From the NCBI GenBank assembly GCA_910584375.1, contig CAJUAH010000008.1, forward strand, positions 62,001 through 126,000: a stretch of DNA of 64,000 nucleotides, written 5' to 3'. Below are positions 1-6,554 of the stretch, piece by piece. The DNA comes from an uncultured Acetatifactor sp. GTDB lineage: Bacteria; Bacillota; Clostridia; Lachnospirales; Lachnospiraceae. The position numbers and the translations under genes are program-made. The notes below the pieces were generated by a model that made no database searches, was not told the DNA's origin, and saw only the letters and a program-made list of their open reading frames with translations. Every line of letters begins with the position of its first letter. Position 1 is the first letter of the stretch.

Positions 1-256
1 CTCCGCCGGTGGTGCGCTCCAGCAGTTCGTCGCTGGCCTGTCTGTCCACCTGCTCCTTGCTGGCCAGGGATGTGACGATGGTGTTCTCATTCTGTACGAT
101 ACCTTTTTCCGCCAGTTTGCGCAGCACTGTATAAGTAGTAGACTTTTTCCAACCCAACTGCTCTCTGCACAGCTCCACCAATCTGGGGCTGCTCACCGGC
201 TCATTCTCCCAGACCACGCCCAGAAAACGGTATTCACTCTCAAATACTTTCTCCAT
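1..256 (-). CDS. BlaI/MecI-family repressor, 5' part only
   Basis: The minus-strand frame opens with ATG at 256 and runs off the left edge after 85 codons. It reads MEKVFESEYRFLGVVWENEP at the start, followed by a winged-helix segment with WKKSTTYTVLRKLAEKGIV, the hallmark of BlaI/MecI/CopY-type repressors in which the recognition helix follows W-K-x-S/T-T. Such proteins bind as dimers to palindromes and are normally inactivated by a membrane BlaR1/MecR1 partner; that partner would lie beyond the edge and is not visible. An 18-bp palindrome just upstream (286-303) is the probable autoregulatory operator. A class D beta-lactamase gene lies about 8.7 kb away, but no matching operator was found next to it, so a functional link is unproven. 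Confidence 0.8.
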   Translation of the reverse strand, partial: MEKVFESEYRFLGVVWENEPVSSPRLVELCREQLGWKKSTTYTVLRKLAEKGIVQNENTIVTSLASKEQVDRQASDELLERTTGG

Positions 257-285
257 TGCCCCCGATTCCTTTCAGTCTATCCCGA

Positions 286-303
286 TAAACTGTTTACAGT
301 TTA
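286..303. promoter_or_regulatory. Palindromic operator upstream of the BlaI-like gene
   Basis: TAAACTG-TTTA-CAGTTTA is a perfect inverted repeat of 7-bp arms around a 4-bp centre, 29 bp upstream of the BlaI-like ATG. Dyads of this size in front of BlaI/MecI-family genes are the usual binding sites, so this is inferred to be the autoregulatory operator. Confidence 0.6.
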
Positions 304-357
304 CTCCAATAAACCAGAGATGTCAAGAGTCTTCGCAATACAATTTTCCATACAGTT

Positions 358-390
358 TGCAACATAAACATCCGGCACTGCAACATAGAC
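358..390 (+). promoter_or_regulatory. Direct repeats, probable LytTR binding sites
   Basis: TGCAACATAAAC (358-369) and TGCAACATAGAC (379-390) match at 11 of 12 positions and are 21 bp apart, two helical turns. They end 9 bp before a candidate -35 box. LytTR regulators bind pairs of direct repeats with this spacing, and the next gene encodes a LytTR protein, so autoregulation is inferred. Confidence 0.6.
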
Positions 391-399
391 AGGGATCTA

Positions 400-427
400 T
401 TGCAAAAAAGCAGAAATATGATATTCT
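400..427 (+). promoter_or_regulatory. Candidate promoter of the LytTR operon
   Basis: TTGCAA (400-405), a 16-bp spacer and TATTCT (422-427) precede the LytTR ATG by 18 bp. It lies directly downstream of the repeat pair at 358-390, a layout typical of an activated promoter. Confidence 0.5.
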
Positions 428-445
428 GGTTTCGAGGTAAAGACA

Positions 446-898
446 ATGAGATGGATCAAAACACATGAACCGGAGCTTGGTGAAAACTATCTGGAAATTC
501 ATTACGGACAACTGAATAACGAGACGCGGGATATCATCCGGTATCTGGAATCCAGAGACGTCCTGCTGGGCCGAAACGAGGCGGAAAGCCGTCTGATCAG
601 GCCGGACGAGATCTATTATGCCGAGATCGTCGACCGCAAATGTTTCGCCTGTTTGAAGGAGGAAGTCTGGAAACTGGAGGAGGGACTGGCCGAACTCACA
701 GAGCGCTATGAGAGCCATGGTTTTGTGCGCATCGGCAAGTCCACGGTGGTAAATATCCACAAGGTAAAGCAGATCAAAGCCGACCTGAACATGCGCATGG
801 ATCTGGTTTTGCTCAATGGGGAGATCATCGTCATGAGCCGCAGTTATCGGAACGACTTTTTCAGGAAATTGAAAAGCATGAGAATGGAGGGGAAGTAA
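446..898 (+). CDS. LytTR-domain transcriptional regulator
   Basis: This 150-residue protein has no receiver domain. Its C-terminal half (about residues 50-148) is a LytTR DNA-binding domain: RPDEIYYAEIVDRKCFACL is the strand pair that opens the fold, then GFVRIGKSTVVNIHKV and LNGEIIVMSRSYRNDFFRKL complete it. Stand-alone LytTR proteins of this size usually pair with a DUF3021 membrane protein that controls them, and exactly such a gene follows with its ATG abutting this stop codon. The start has a GAGGTAA ribosome binding site. Paired direct repeats upstream (358-390) suggest autoregulation. It probably controls itself and the two downstream membrane protein genes. Confidence 0.85.
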   Translation: MRWIKTHEPELGENYLEIHYGQLNNETRDIIRYLESRDVLLGRNEAESRLIRPDEIYYAEIVDRKCFACLKEEVWKLEEGLAELTERYESHGFVRIGKSTVVNIHKVKQIKADLNMRMDLVLLNGEIIVMSRSYRNDFFRKLKSMRMEGK

Positions 899-1312
899 AT
901 GATAGACAGACACAATTTCTGGCCCACCGTGAGCGGAGTATTTACCTGTCTGCTGATCGGGAAGATCGCCCTGGAGAGCATATGGGGCGTCCGGGATGAA
1001 CACTATGCTGAAAACATTATAGCGCTGTTTGTGATAACGTTTATGGCGACTTTGCTCTTAAGTATGCACAGGTATTTGCAGAATATGCCCGTCCTGTTGG
1101 TGATGCTGCTGCAATATGGGGTACTGATGGGCGGCGTGATGGGCGCGATGTGGCTGGGAACGCATTTCACAGATATGCATACCAATGCCTGCCGGGATAT
1201 GTTCTGGTCGGTTACGATTCCGTATGTGGCATTGGCGGGAGTGTATTATATATCGTTTTTCTGGAACATAAAAAAGGCCAATGCGCTGTTGAAGATGAAT
1301 CAGGAAAAATGA
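899..1312 (+). CDS. DUF3021-type membrane protein, LytTR partner
   Basis: A 137-residue protein with four predicted membrane segments (around residues 8-26, 38-58, 66-88 and 103-125) and a short basic tail KKANALLKMNQEK. Size, topology and position right after a stand-alone LytTR gene match the DUF3021 family. Known pairs behave as a regulator with its membrane anti-activator, but which signal is sensed here cannot be told. The start codon follows the LytTR TAA immediately, with GGAGGGG in the end of that gene as ribosome binding site, so the two are translationally coupled. Confidence 0.8.
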   Translation: MIDRHNFWPTVSGVFTCLLIGKIALESIWGVRDEHYAENIIALFVITFMATLLLSMHRYLQNMPVLLVMLLQYGVLMGGVMGAMWLGTHFTDMHTNACRDMFWSVTIPYVALAGVYYISFFWNIKKANALLKMNQEK

Positions 1313-1340
1313 ATAAGAAAGCACAGGGAGGAAAATAAAA

Positions 1341-2039
1341 ATGGAGAAAAAATCTAAAACGCAAAACAGGGATATTGGTGACACAACTTGTAAGAAACAG
1401 GGAATGGATTATCTGTGGCTGGCACTGACCGCCTTTGGCGGCCTGGGCCTGGAGGCAGTGTACGCCTTTGCGCTGGAGCCTATGATATACGGCTGTGAAA
1501 TGCGGGACTGGAACACCTGGCAGACTCTTCTGCACTGGACGGTCACCTGCGTCACCTGGGGGTTCGTAGCATGGTACACTATAAGAAAAGCAAAGAGAGA
1601 CTGCGGTTTCGATCTGTTTAAAAAAGGCGGATCCGTCAGGCTGTGGCAGTGGATCGCCGCTATCGGATGCGCGGCGATCTGTCTGGCGAGTACTTACATC
1701 GACTGGCAGGGCAGCAAGCTCCTCATAGAATTTATGCAGCTGGGGGCGCTGAAGTTTATTTTTCAATATATATACTATCTGTTTGAAGTCGTTCTGTTCA
1801 TGCTGATTATTGTCTATGGACAGAAGGCGTTTGAGGTATGGTTTCGGAAGGCAAATATTCCTTACGGCGGCATCGTGGTGGCTCTGACATGGGGCATGGC
1901 CCATTGGTTTACCAAGGGAACACTGGCAGCAGGTCTGTATTCGGCATTCGGCGGATTCTGCTTTGGAGCAATGTATCTGCTTTTGAACCGGGATATAAAG
2001 CGGACATATGCGGCGCTGTGCGTCATGTTCATCCTGTAA
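1341..2039 (+). CDS. Membrane protein, possibly degenerate CPBP-like
   Basis: A 232-residue protein with about six hydrophobic segments. The part around residues 165-215 (YGGIVVALTWGMAHWFTKGT followed by a Gly-rich helix) resembles the second motif region of CPBP intramembrane proteases, including a histidine in GMAHW. The paired Glu-Glu-x-x-x-Arg motif of active CPBP enzymes is not evident, so it may be an inactive relative or an unrelated membrane protein. It has a strong GGGAGG ribosome binding site and lies 28 bp after the DUF3021 gene, so it probably belongs to the LytTR operon and may be its regulated output. No secure function. Confidence 0.6.
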   Translation: MEKKSKTQNRDIGDTTCKKQGMDYLWLALTAFGGLGLEAVYAFALEPMIYGCEMRDWNTWQTLLHWTVTCVTWGFVAWYTIRKAKRDCGFDLFKKGGSVRLWQWIAAIGCAAICLASTYIDWQGSKLLIEFMQLGALKFIFQYIYYLFEVVLFMLIIVYGQKAFEVWFRKANIPYGGIVVALTWGMAHWFTKGTLAAGLYSAFGGFCFGAMYLLLNRDIKRTYAALCVMFIL

Positions 2040-2076
2040 GGAGATGGAGGATTGCCCCATTTTTTCCAGAATATGC

Positions 2077-2105
2077 TTGCGTACAGACATGCTTTAGGTT
2101 ATAAT
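2077..2105 (+). promoter_or_regulatory. fba promoter
   Basis: TTGCGT (2077-2082), exactly 17 bp, then a consensus TATAAT (2100-2105). The leader to the fba ATG is about 60 nt and holds a small GC-rich hairpin, CCGG-tctgcgg-gCCGG, near 2122-2139. Confidence 0.75.
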
Positions 2106-2170
2106 AAAAATGTAGTGAATATCCGGTCTGCGGGCCGGTCAGAATAATCTCAGGAAAGGTGGTAATGACA

Positions 2171-3139
2171 ATGCCATTAGTTACAACAAAGGAAATGTTT
2201 GAGAAGGCATACAATGGCGGTTACGCAGTTGGTGCGTTCAATGTCAACAACATGGAGATCGTGCAGGGCATCACGGAGGCGGCCGGTGAGCTGAACAGCC
2301 CTGTGATTCTTCAGGTATCCAAGGGGGCAAGGGCTTACGCGAACCATACTTATCTGGTTAAGCTGGTGGAAGCGGCAGTCGCCGAGAATCCCCAGATCCC
2401 CATCGCCCTGCATCTGGATCACGGCGATACCTTTGAACTGTGTAAATCCTGTATCGACGGCGGTTTCACTTCCGTTATGATCGACGCGTCCTCCAAGTCC
2501 TTTGAGGACAACATCGCCCTGACCAAGCAGGTCGTAGAATACGCTCACGACAAGGGCGTCGTAGTCGAGGCCGAGCTGGGAACGCTGGCCGGCGTTGAGG
2601 ACGAAGTTAAGGTAGAGGCAGGTCACGAGTCTTACACCCGCCCGGAGGAAGTGGAGGAGTTCGTCTCCAGAACCGGATGCGACTCTCTGGCCATCGCCAT
2701 CGGCACTTCCCACGGCGCTTACAAGTTTACTGCCGCCCAGTGTACGAGAAACGCCGACGGCGTGCTGGTTCCCCCTCCGTTGCGCTTTGACGTGCTGGAG
2801 GAGTGCATCAAGCGTCTGCCCGGTTTCCCCATCGTTCTGCACGGCTCCTCTTCCGTTCCGCAGGAGTTTGTCAAGATGGTCAACCAGTATGGCGGCAATA
2901 TGCCCGACGCTGTAGGTATTCCCGAGGAACAGCTGCGCAGGGCTGCCGAGCTGGCCGTATGTAAGATCAATATCGACTCCGATATCCGTCTGGCTATGAC
3001 CGGCAATATCCGCAAATACTTCGCGGAGCATCCGGATCACTTTGATCCCCGCCAGTATCTGAAACCCGCCCGTCAGGCCGTCAAAGATATGGTGGCTCAC
3101 AAGATCATGCATGTTCTCGGCTCCAACGGAAAAGCCTGA
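2171..3139 (+). CDS. fba: Class II fructose-1,6-bisphosphate aldolase
   Basis: A 322-residue cytosolic zinc aldolase that interconverts fructose 1,6-bisphosphate with glyceraldehyde 3-phosphate and dihydroxyacetone phosphate in glycolysis. Visible class II marks are NSPVILQVSKGA, the zinc and substrate segment ALHLDHGDT, the conserved YTRPEEVEEFVSRTGCDSLA with AIGTSHGAYKF, and PIVLHGSSSVP. KINIDSDIRLAM near the C-terminus is the phosphate loop. The frame is also open from GTG 2159 and ATG 2165, but the ribosome binding site AAAGGTGGT (2155-2163) and the family N-terminus MPLVTT favour ATG 2171. It is monocistronic, with its own promoter and a strong terminator, as expected for a highly expressed housekeeping gene. 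Confidence 0.95.
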   Translation: MPLVTTKEMFEKAYNGGYAVGAFNVNNMEIVQGITEAAGELNSPVILQVSKGARAYANHTYLVKLVEAAVAENPQIPIALHLDHGDTFELCKSCIDGGFTSVMIDASSKSFEDNIALTKQVVEYAHDKGVVVEAELGTLAGVEDEVKVEAGHESYTRPEEVEEFVSRTGCDSLAIAIGTSHGAYKFTAAQCTRNADGVLVPPPLRFDVLEECIKRLPGFPIVLHGSSSVPQEFVKMVNQYGGNMPDAVGIPEEQLRRAAELAVCKINIDSDIRLAMTGNIRKYFAEHPDHFDPRQYLKPARQAVKDMVAHKIMHVLGSNGKA

Positions 3140-3149
3140 CAGACAGAAT

Positions 3150-3189
3150 AAAACAGGATGCGTTCCCACGGGAACCCATCCTGTTTTTT
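3150..3189 (+). terminator. Intrinsic terminator of fba
   Basis: AAAACAGGATG and CATCCTGTTTT arms with an inner GTTCCC/GGGAAC pairing form a long stem followed by TTTTTT. The A-rich 5' side also lets it work for the convergent XRE gene on the other strand. Confidence 0.9.
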
Positions 3190-3210
3190 ATTCCATGAAA
3201 AGTATCGGTT

Positions 3211-3903
3211 CTACTCCACCGCGATATACACATCCATGTAACGCGCGCCGTCCTGCTCATACTCCTTTTCAAAACAGTCAATGATCCGACCGTCCCATTT
3301 CCCCTTGAGTCCGTTGGTGTTCATGTAGGCCATCAGGACTTTGTACGCGTTGGGAATCGTCTCAAAGGGGGCTATTTGGTAATCTTTGATCGTGATGGCG
3401 ATATATCTCTGGCGATCCTGCTTTTTCACCTCCGACGGAAGGTTTTCCTCCCGGAAACCGTCAGGCAGTACCAGCGCCACCCCATAGCCATGCATATGGT
3501 GTACATTAATCTGCTCCTGGGAGACCGCTGGAAAGTCCCATCCGATGATCAGGGGATCCTGCATGTCGAGCTGCTGTGCCCAGCGCCGCGCATGTTCTAT
3601 GGCGTCTTCCTCCGGTTCCGGGCTGATGACCGTATACTGGATATAGCGAAACGCCTCCACCTCCTCAAAACGGATATTGCAATAGGATTCCCCCGCGATA
3701 TCCATATTCTCCCGCACCAACTGATCCAGTGTGCAGGAAAACAATTCGCACAGCGCAAGCAGTTTATCCATCTCCGGATACGCAGCATCCAACTCCCACT
3801 TGGACACGGTCTGTCTGCTTACAGCCATCTTGTCCGCCAATTCTTCCTGTGTCATATTATTTTTCATTTTTCTCAAAAATAAAAGATTCTTCCCAAAACT
3901 CAT
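3211..3903 (-). CDS. XRE regulator with GyrI-like effector domain
   Basis: A 230-residue protein. Residues 2-60 form an XRE helix-turn-helix (NMTQEELADKMAVSRQTVSKWE), and residues about 75-230 look like an AraC/GyrI-type effector-binding domain (IRFEEVEAFRYIQYTV, then DVYIAVE at the end). Such fusions are ligand-responsive repressors or activators. The start at 3903 is set by GGAGG eleven bases upstream and by the family N-terminus MSFGKNLLFLRK; an in-frame extension to 4017 would run into the repeat DNA and is rejected. A 100-bp palindromic repeat begins only 17 bp upstream of the start, so the gene's promoter must lie within or beyond repeat DNA. Confidence 0.85.
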   Translation of the reverse strand: MSFGKNLLFLRKMKNNMTQEELADKMAVSRQTVSKWELDAAYPEMDKLLALCELFSCTLDQLVRENMDIAGESYCNIRFEEVEAFRYIQYTVISPEPEEDAIEHARRWAQQLDMQDPLIIGWDFPAVSQEQINVHHMHGYGVALVLPDGFREENLPSEVKKQDRQRYIAITIKDYQIAPFETIPNAYKVLMAYMNTNGLKGKWDGRIIDCFEKEYEQDGARYMDVYIAVE

Positions 3904-3920
3904 TCTGCTTTTCCTCCATT

Positions 3921-4120
3921 TAAAGTTCCGTGACTTCCCCGACAGTACCTTTCTGGCAGAACAACGCCTGCCCTTAATGCAGTCAGGCATTGTTCTGGGC
4001 ACTGTTGGGAAAGCCACTGATAAAGTTCCGTGACTTCCCCGACAGTACCTTTCCGGCAGAATAACGCCCGCCCTTAATGCGGTCAGGCATTGTTCTGGGC
4101 ACTGTTGGGAAAGTCACTGT
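3921..4120. repeat. Tandem pair of 100-bp palindromic repeats
   Basis: Units 3921-4020 and 4021-4120 differ at six positions, five of them transitions. Each unit is itself an imperfect inverted repeat: the left arm GTGACTTCCCCGACAGTACC pairs with GGCACTGTTGGGAAAGTCAC on the right, and CAGAATAACGCC pairs with GGCATTGTTCTG inside, leaving a short loop. Each could fold into a long hairpin as RNA or be a small non-autonomous element of REP or MITE type. No third copy was seen in the window. Confidence 0.9.
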
Positions 4121-4265
4121 AAAAATCTGCCTTATCGGCGCTGTTGCAGGCAGAGGCAACTTGCGCTGATGAAATTATCATACACGGATCTTCTGATGAG
4201 TTCCACCAACTTCACAGTTCTCTTTTGGAAGAAATCGCAACTTAAAGTTGCAGGGAATACAACGG
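4121..4265. other. Intergenic gap downstream of the HNH gene
   Basis: No convincing gene. The only structure is a small dyad, GCAACTT-A-AAGTTGC at 4237-4251, which on the minus strand is followed by GATTTCTT and could be a weak terminator for the HNH gene. Confidence 0.4.
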
Positions 4266-4934
4266 TCATGCGTCTAATGCCACATATTGTTGTAACTGCG
4301 GATATTCGGCGGCGTGTCTCCGCACATAGCATCTCTTGAACGCCGCAAATGCGGACTCACGTCGCAGCATACTGCGAACCGTTCGTATAACTACTTTTAA
4401 ATCAGGACAGGCACGCATCTTTTCCAACTGCTTATATAATACATTCATCTCCTGCTGCAACATTTTTAGTCTCACATCGCCTGTGTTACTTCTCATGCCT
4501 GTATTTTTCAGAGAAAAAGCCTCCTCTACCAGCATGGCCGTCCGCTTTTGAAGATCATTATTGGTGTCCAATACCGCCACATACACCTTATCCCCATTGA
4601 GTTCAAAAGACAAAATTTTTTCAGGGTCATACTTACAGCAGTCCAGAATGCCCTCGTCATATCTGCCGTTTTCCTTGATCCCGTTGCAACGCCCACATGA
4701 CCAAAACAGATTATTCCAGTCGTATTTTCTCTCCGGGTATTTACCGTTTTTATGAGGGAGCAAGTGTTCCACATTAGGATCCTGCAAATCTTTCATCTCG
4801 CATATATAACATTTATCGTGAAAGTCCTTCTTTAGCCGCTCAATCACATCCTGTCGGTCGTATCTTCCGCTATGTTTCAGAGCCCCCTCCGCCAGCGATC
4901 CGGGAGCGGGATAGGAACGCTCGATCTTAACCAC
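4266..4934 (-). CDS. HNH endonuclease, PtuB / TIGR02646-like
   Basis: A 222-residue protein with an HNH nuclease fold framed by two zinc-binding Cys pairs: C42-x2-C45 (KCYICE), the catalytic region VEHLLPH (H57, H61), N74-N75, and C80-x2-C83 followed by N84 (SCGRCN). The C-terminal 100 residues are helical and basic. The N-terminus MVKIERSYPAPGSLA resembles TIGR02646-type HNH proteins, which include PtuB of Septu defence systems and the HNH partner in retron Ec78-like systems. Its start overlaps the end of the ATPase gene by 8 nt, so the two are co-translated. It is inferred to be the nuclease effector of an anti-phage module in which the ATPase senses or restrains it. Confidence 0.85.
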   Translation of the reverse strand: MVKIERSYPAPGSLAEGALKHSGRYDRQDVIERLKKDFHDKCYICEMKDLQDPNVEHLLPHKNGKYPERKYDWNNLFWSCGRCNGIKENGRYDEGILDCCKYDPEKILSFELNGDKVYVAVLDTNNDLQKRTAMLVEEAFSLKNTGMRSNTGDVRLKMLQQEMNVLYKQLEKMRACPDLKVVIRTVRSMLRRESAFAAFKRCYVRRHAAEYPQLQQYVALDA

Positions 4935-6219
4935 CTATATCCTCCCGGTTCATAAATTCCAGTTTCAGTCTCTGGTATTCTGTAGTAAAGCCGATCGCAA
5001 GATAATCCGGTATCTCGTCCAGATAAAGCTCCAGTTTCGCGATCTCGCTCATCTCATCATCGGATAAAGCCTTTTTACGTATAAGGCTTTTATACCGCTC
5101 ATATTTTTGTCTCAAGGTATCCGAAAGCCTGTCCGCCTCAAAGTATCCCTCCACAATACCTTCATAGGGAAAATTGTTCATGCCCTCCTCTACCAATATA
5201 CGTTTTTCCAGATCGTAGATCACGGCATTCTTTATACTGCTTAATATAAACGGCGAATGCGTTGTGACCACAAACTGAATCTCGGGAAACAGCGTGGTCA
5301 ATAAGGGCATAATGTTTTTCTGTAATGCCAAATGCAGATGCGTCTCGATCTCGTCTATCAGCACGATACCCGGTAAACTAAAGTCAAAGGAACGTCCTGT
5401 CTGGCTTACCATACGCATCATTATATCCAGAACGATGTCCAATACCGCCTGATAGCCATCGGATAATGTGTTAAAATCAAACGGCTCTCTTCCCTGCTGT
5501 AGAATATGAAACTCAAATGTATCCTCATCAAATGTCAGTTTTAATGATTCGTCCTCAAATATCTCCTTTAAAAGCCGTTCCAGATTTGCAAACCAGCCGC
5601 TGATTTCATCCGCCTTTTCATTTTTCTGGCTGTTCCTCGCAAGGGCTTCCGTCATCTTCAGATCCAACAAATACTTTACAAATTCATTTCTGGGAAATTC
5701 TGTGGGGCTATACTCTTCTTTAAACTGTACCTTTTCCACATGTTTCGGCTGTTCTGCCACAAAGGCGCGATCCGCTTTGTAAAACGCCAAAATAAAATTA
5801 CTTTTTTTCAACAAAACAGGTTTTGTTTCCATCAAAAGATCATTTGTATTATAATCTTCGCACCGAAAGTTATATGCTGCTTCTATATTTTTTCTATCCT
5901 GAACAGCATCTTCCTCTTCTTGAAAAAAATGCTCTTTTAATATGCGAATCTGCTTGTTTGTCCCGTCCTGTTCACCCAATTCTTCACGCATTTCTGATAA
6001 TTTTGTATAATACGCCAGCACCCGTTTAAATAAACTCTGGTCTAAAAACAAAGAATCATTAAGGAAATCTGCCAGAGCCTCCAATACACTTGTCTTTCCA
6101 CTGCCGTTTTTCCCTGTCAGGATCAAATGTTTAACGCTATCCTCAGCCAGAGGAATAGTGATATTCTCCAAATGTCTGACTTTATGGATCAATAAACTGG
6201 TCATGAAAATCTGTACCAT
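4927..6219 (-). CDS. AAA/ABC-type ATPase, PtuA-like
   Basis: A 430-residue SMC/OLD-like ATPase. Walker A is GKNGSGKT (residues 36-43), the signature-like segment TLSDGY is near 251-256, Walker B is VLIDEIETHLH (286-296) and the switch histidine is in VVTTHSPFILSS (about 318-328). The middle part is a charged helical insertion. Together with the following HNH gene it matches the Septu type (PtuA ATPase + PtuB nuclease); no reverse transcriptase was seen, so it is not a retron. The start has AGGGGG 8 nt upstream and its own promoter (6236-6264). The module is more AT-rich than its neighbours, which fits horizontal transfer. Confidence 0.85.
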   Translation of the reverse strand: MVQIFMTSLLIHKVRHLENITIPLAEDSVKHLILTGKNGSGKTSVLEALADFLNDSLFLDQSLFKRVLAYYTKLSEMREELGEQDGTNKQIRILKEHFFQEEEDAVQDRKNIEAAYNFRCEDYNTNDLLMETKPVLLKKSNFILAFYKADRAFVAEQPKHVEKVQFKEEYSPTEFPRNEFVKYLLDLKMTEALARNSQKNEKADEISGWFANLERLLKEIFEDESLKLTFDEDTFEFHILQQGREPFDFNTLSDGYQAVLDIVLDIMMRMVSQTGRSFDFSLPGIVLIDEIETHLHLALQKNIMPLLTTLFPEIQFVVTTHSPFILSSIKNAVIYDLEKRILVEEGMNNFPYEGIVEGYFEADRLSDTLRQKYERYKSLIRKKALSDDEMSEIAKLELYLDEIPDYLAIGFTTEYQRLKLEFMNREDIGG

Positions 6220-6235
6220 TGTCCAATCCCCCTAT

Positions 6236-6264
6236 GCTATACTAAAAACAGATCACTCCCGCAA
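6236..6264 (-). promoter_or_regulatory. Promoter of the ATPase-HNH module
   Basis: On the minus strand TTGCGG (6264-6259), a 17-bp spacer and TATAGC (6241-6236) end 16 bp before the ATPase start codon, giving a very short leader. Confidence 0.55.
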
Positions 6265-6491
6265 AAGATACTCCAGGAAATCCATTTTATTATCTACCAG
6301 CCAAATGTACATAATAATGATACTATCCTTCTGCCAATTCTTTTAGCACAATATCCTTTCCTGCAAAGATTATAGCATCCTCTCCCATATCCCACAAGTG
6401 CATATATTCCTCAATTTCCGAAATAACCGAGTCCTGCCTCTGAAAAAAACACTGTCTGATATCTTGGAAAAAGTCGAGATGACACGAAAGT
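6265..6491. other. AT-rich intergenic stretch, no secure gene
   Basis: A minus-strand frame at 6323-6508 could encode 61 residues, but it has no ribosome binding site and its ATG lies inside the hairpin at 6492-6538. Nothing else was recognised. It may be the remnant end of an acquired segment. Confidence 0.4.
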
Positions 6492-6538
6492 AAAAAGACA
6501 CACGTCATATGTTGATTTTAATCATAGCATATGACGTG
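6492..6538 (-). terminator. Hairpin, probable terminator of the oxidoreductase gene
   Basis: Perfect 11-bp arms CACGTCATATG / CATATGACGTG (6501-6511 and 6528-6538) enclose a second small dyad TGAT-TAAA-ATCA. Read on the minus strand the stem is followed by TGTCTTTTTA, so it can end transcription of the Gfo/Idh/MocA gene 17 bp upstream. The unusually regular AT-rich dyad could also be a protein site. Confidence 0.6.
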
Positions 6539-6554
6539 CGATCTGTCAAAAAAT

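Noticed and set aside
323..1003. A 226-codon open frame on the minus strand antisense to the LytTR gene
   Set aside because: It mirrors the real gene, has no ribosome binding site, and its composition is unlike a protein; the plus-strand LytTR domain is clear.
4132..4332. A 66-codon minus-strand frame overlapping the HNH gene end
   Set aside because: Overlaps conserved HNH coding sequence in another frame and has no start signals.
4266..6219. Retron interpretation of the ATPase-HNH pair
   Set aside because: No reverse transcriptase gene is adjacent, and the palindromic repeats are on the wrong side and have no msr/msd-like branching G context that I can recognise.
6323..6508. A 61-codon minus-strand frame between the ATPase and oxidoreductase genes
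   Set aside because: No ribosome binding site, and its ATG lies in the hairpin loop region; no recognisable content.
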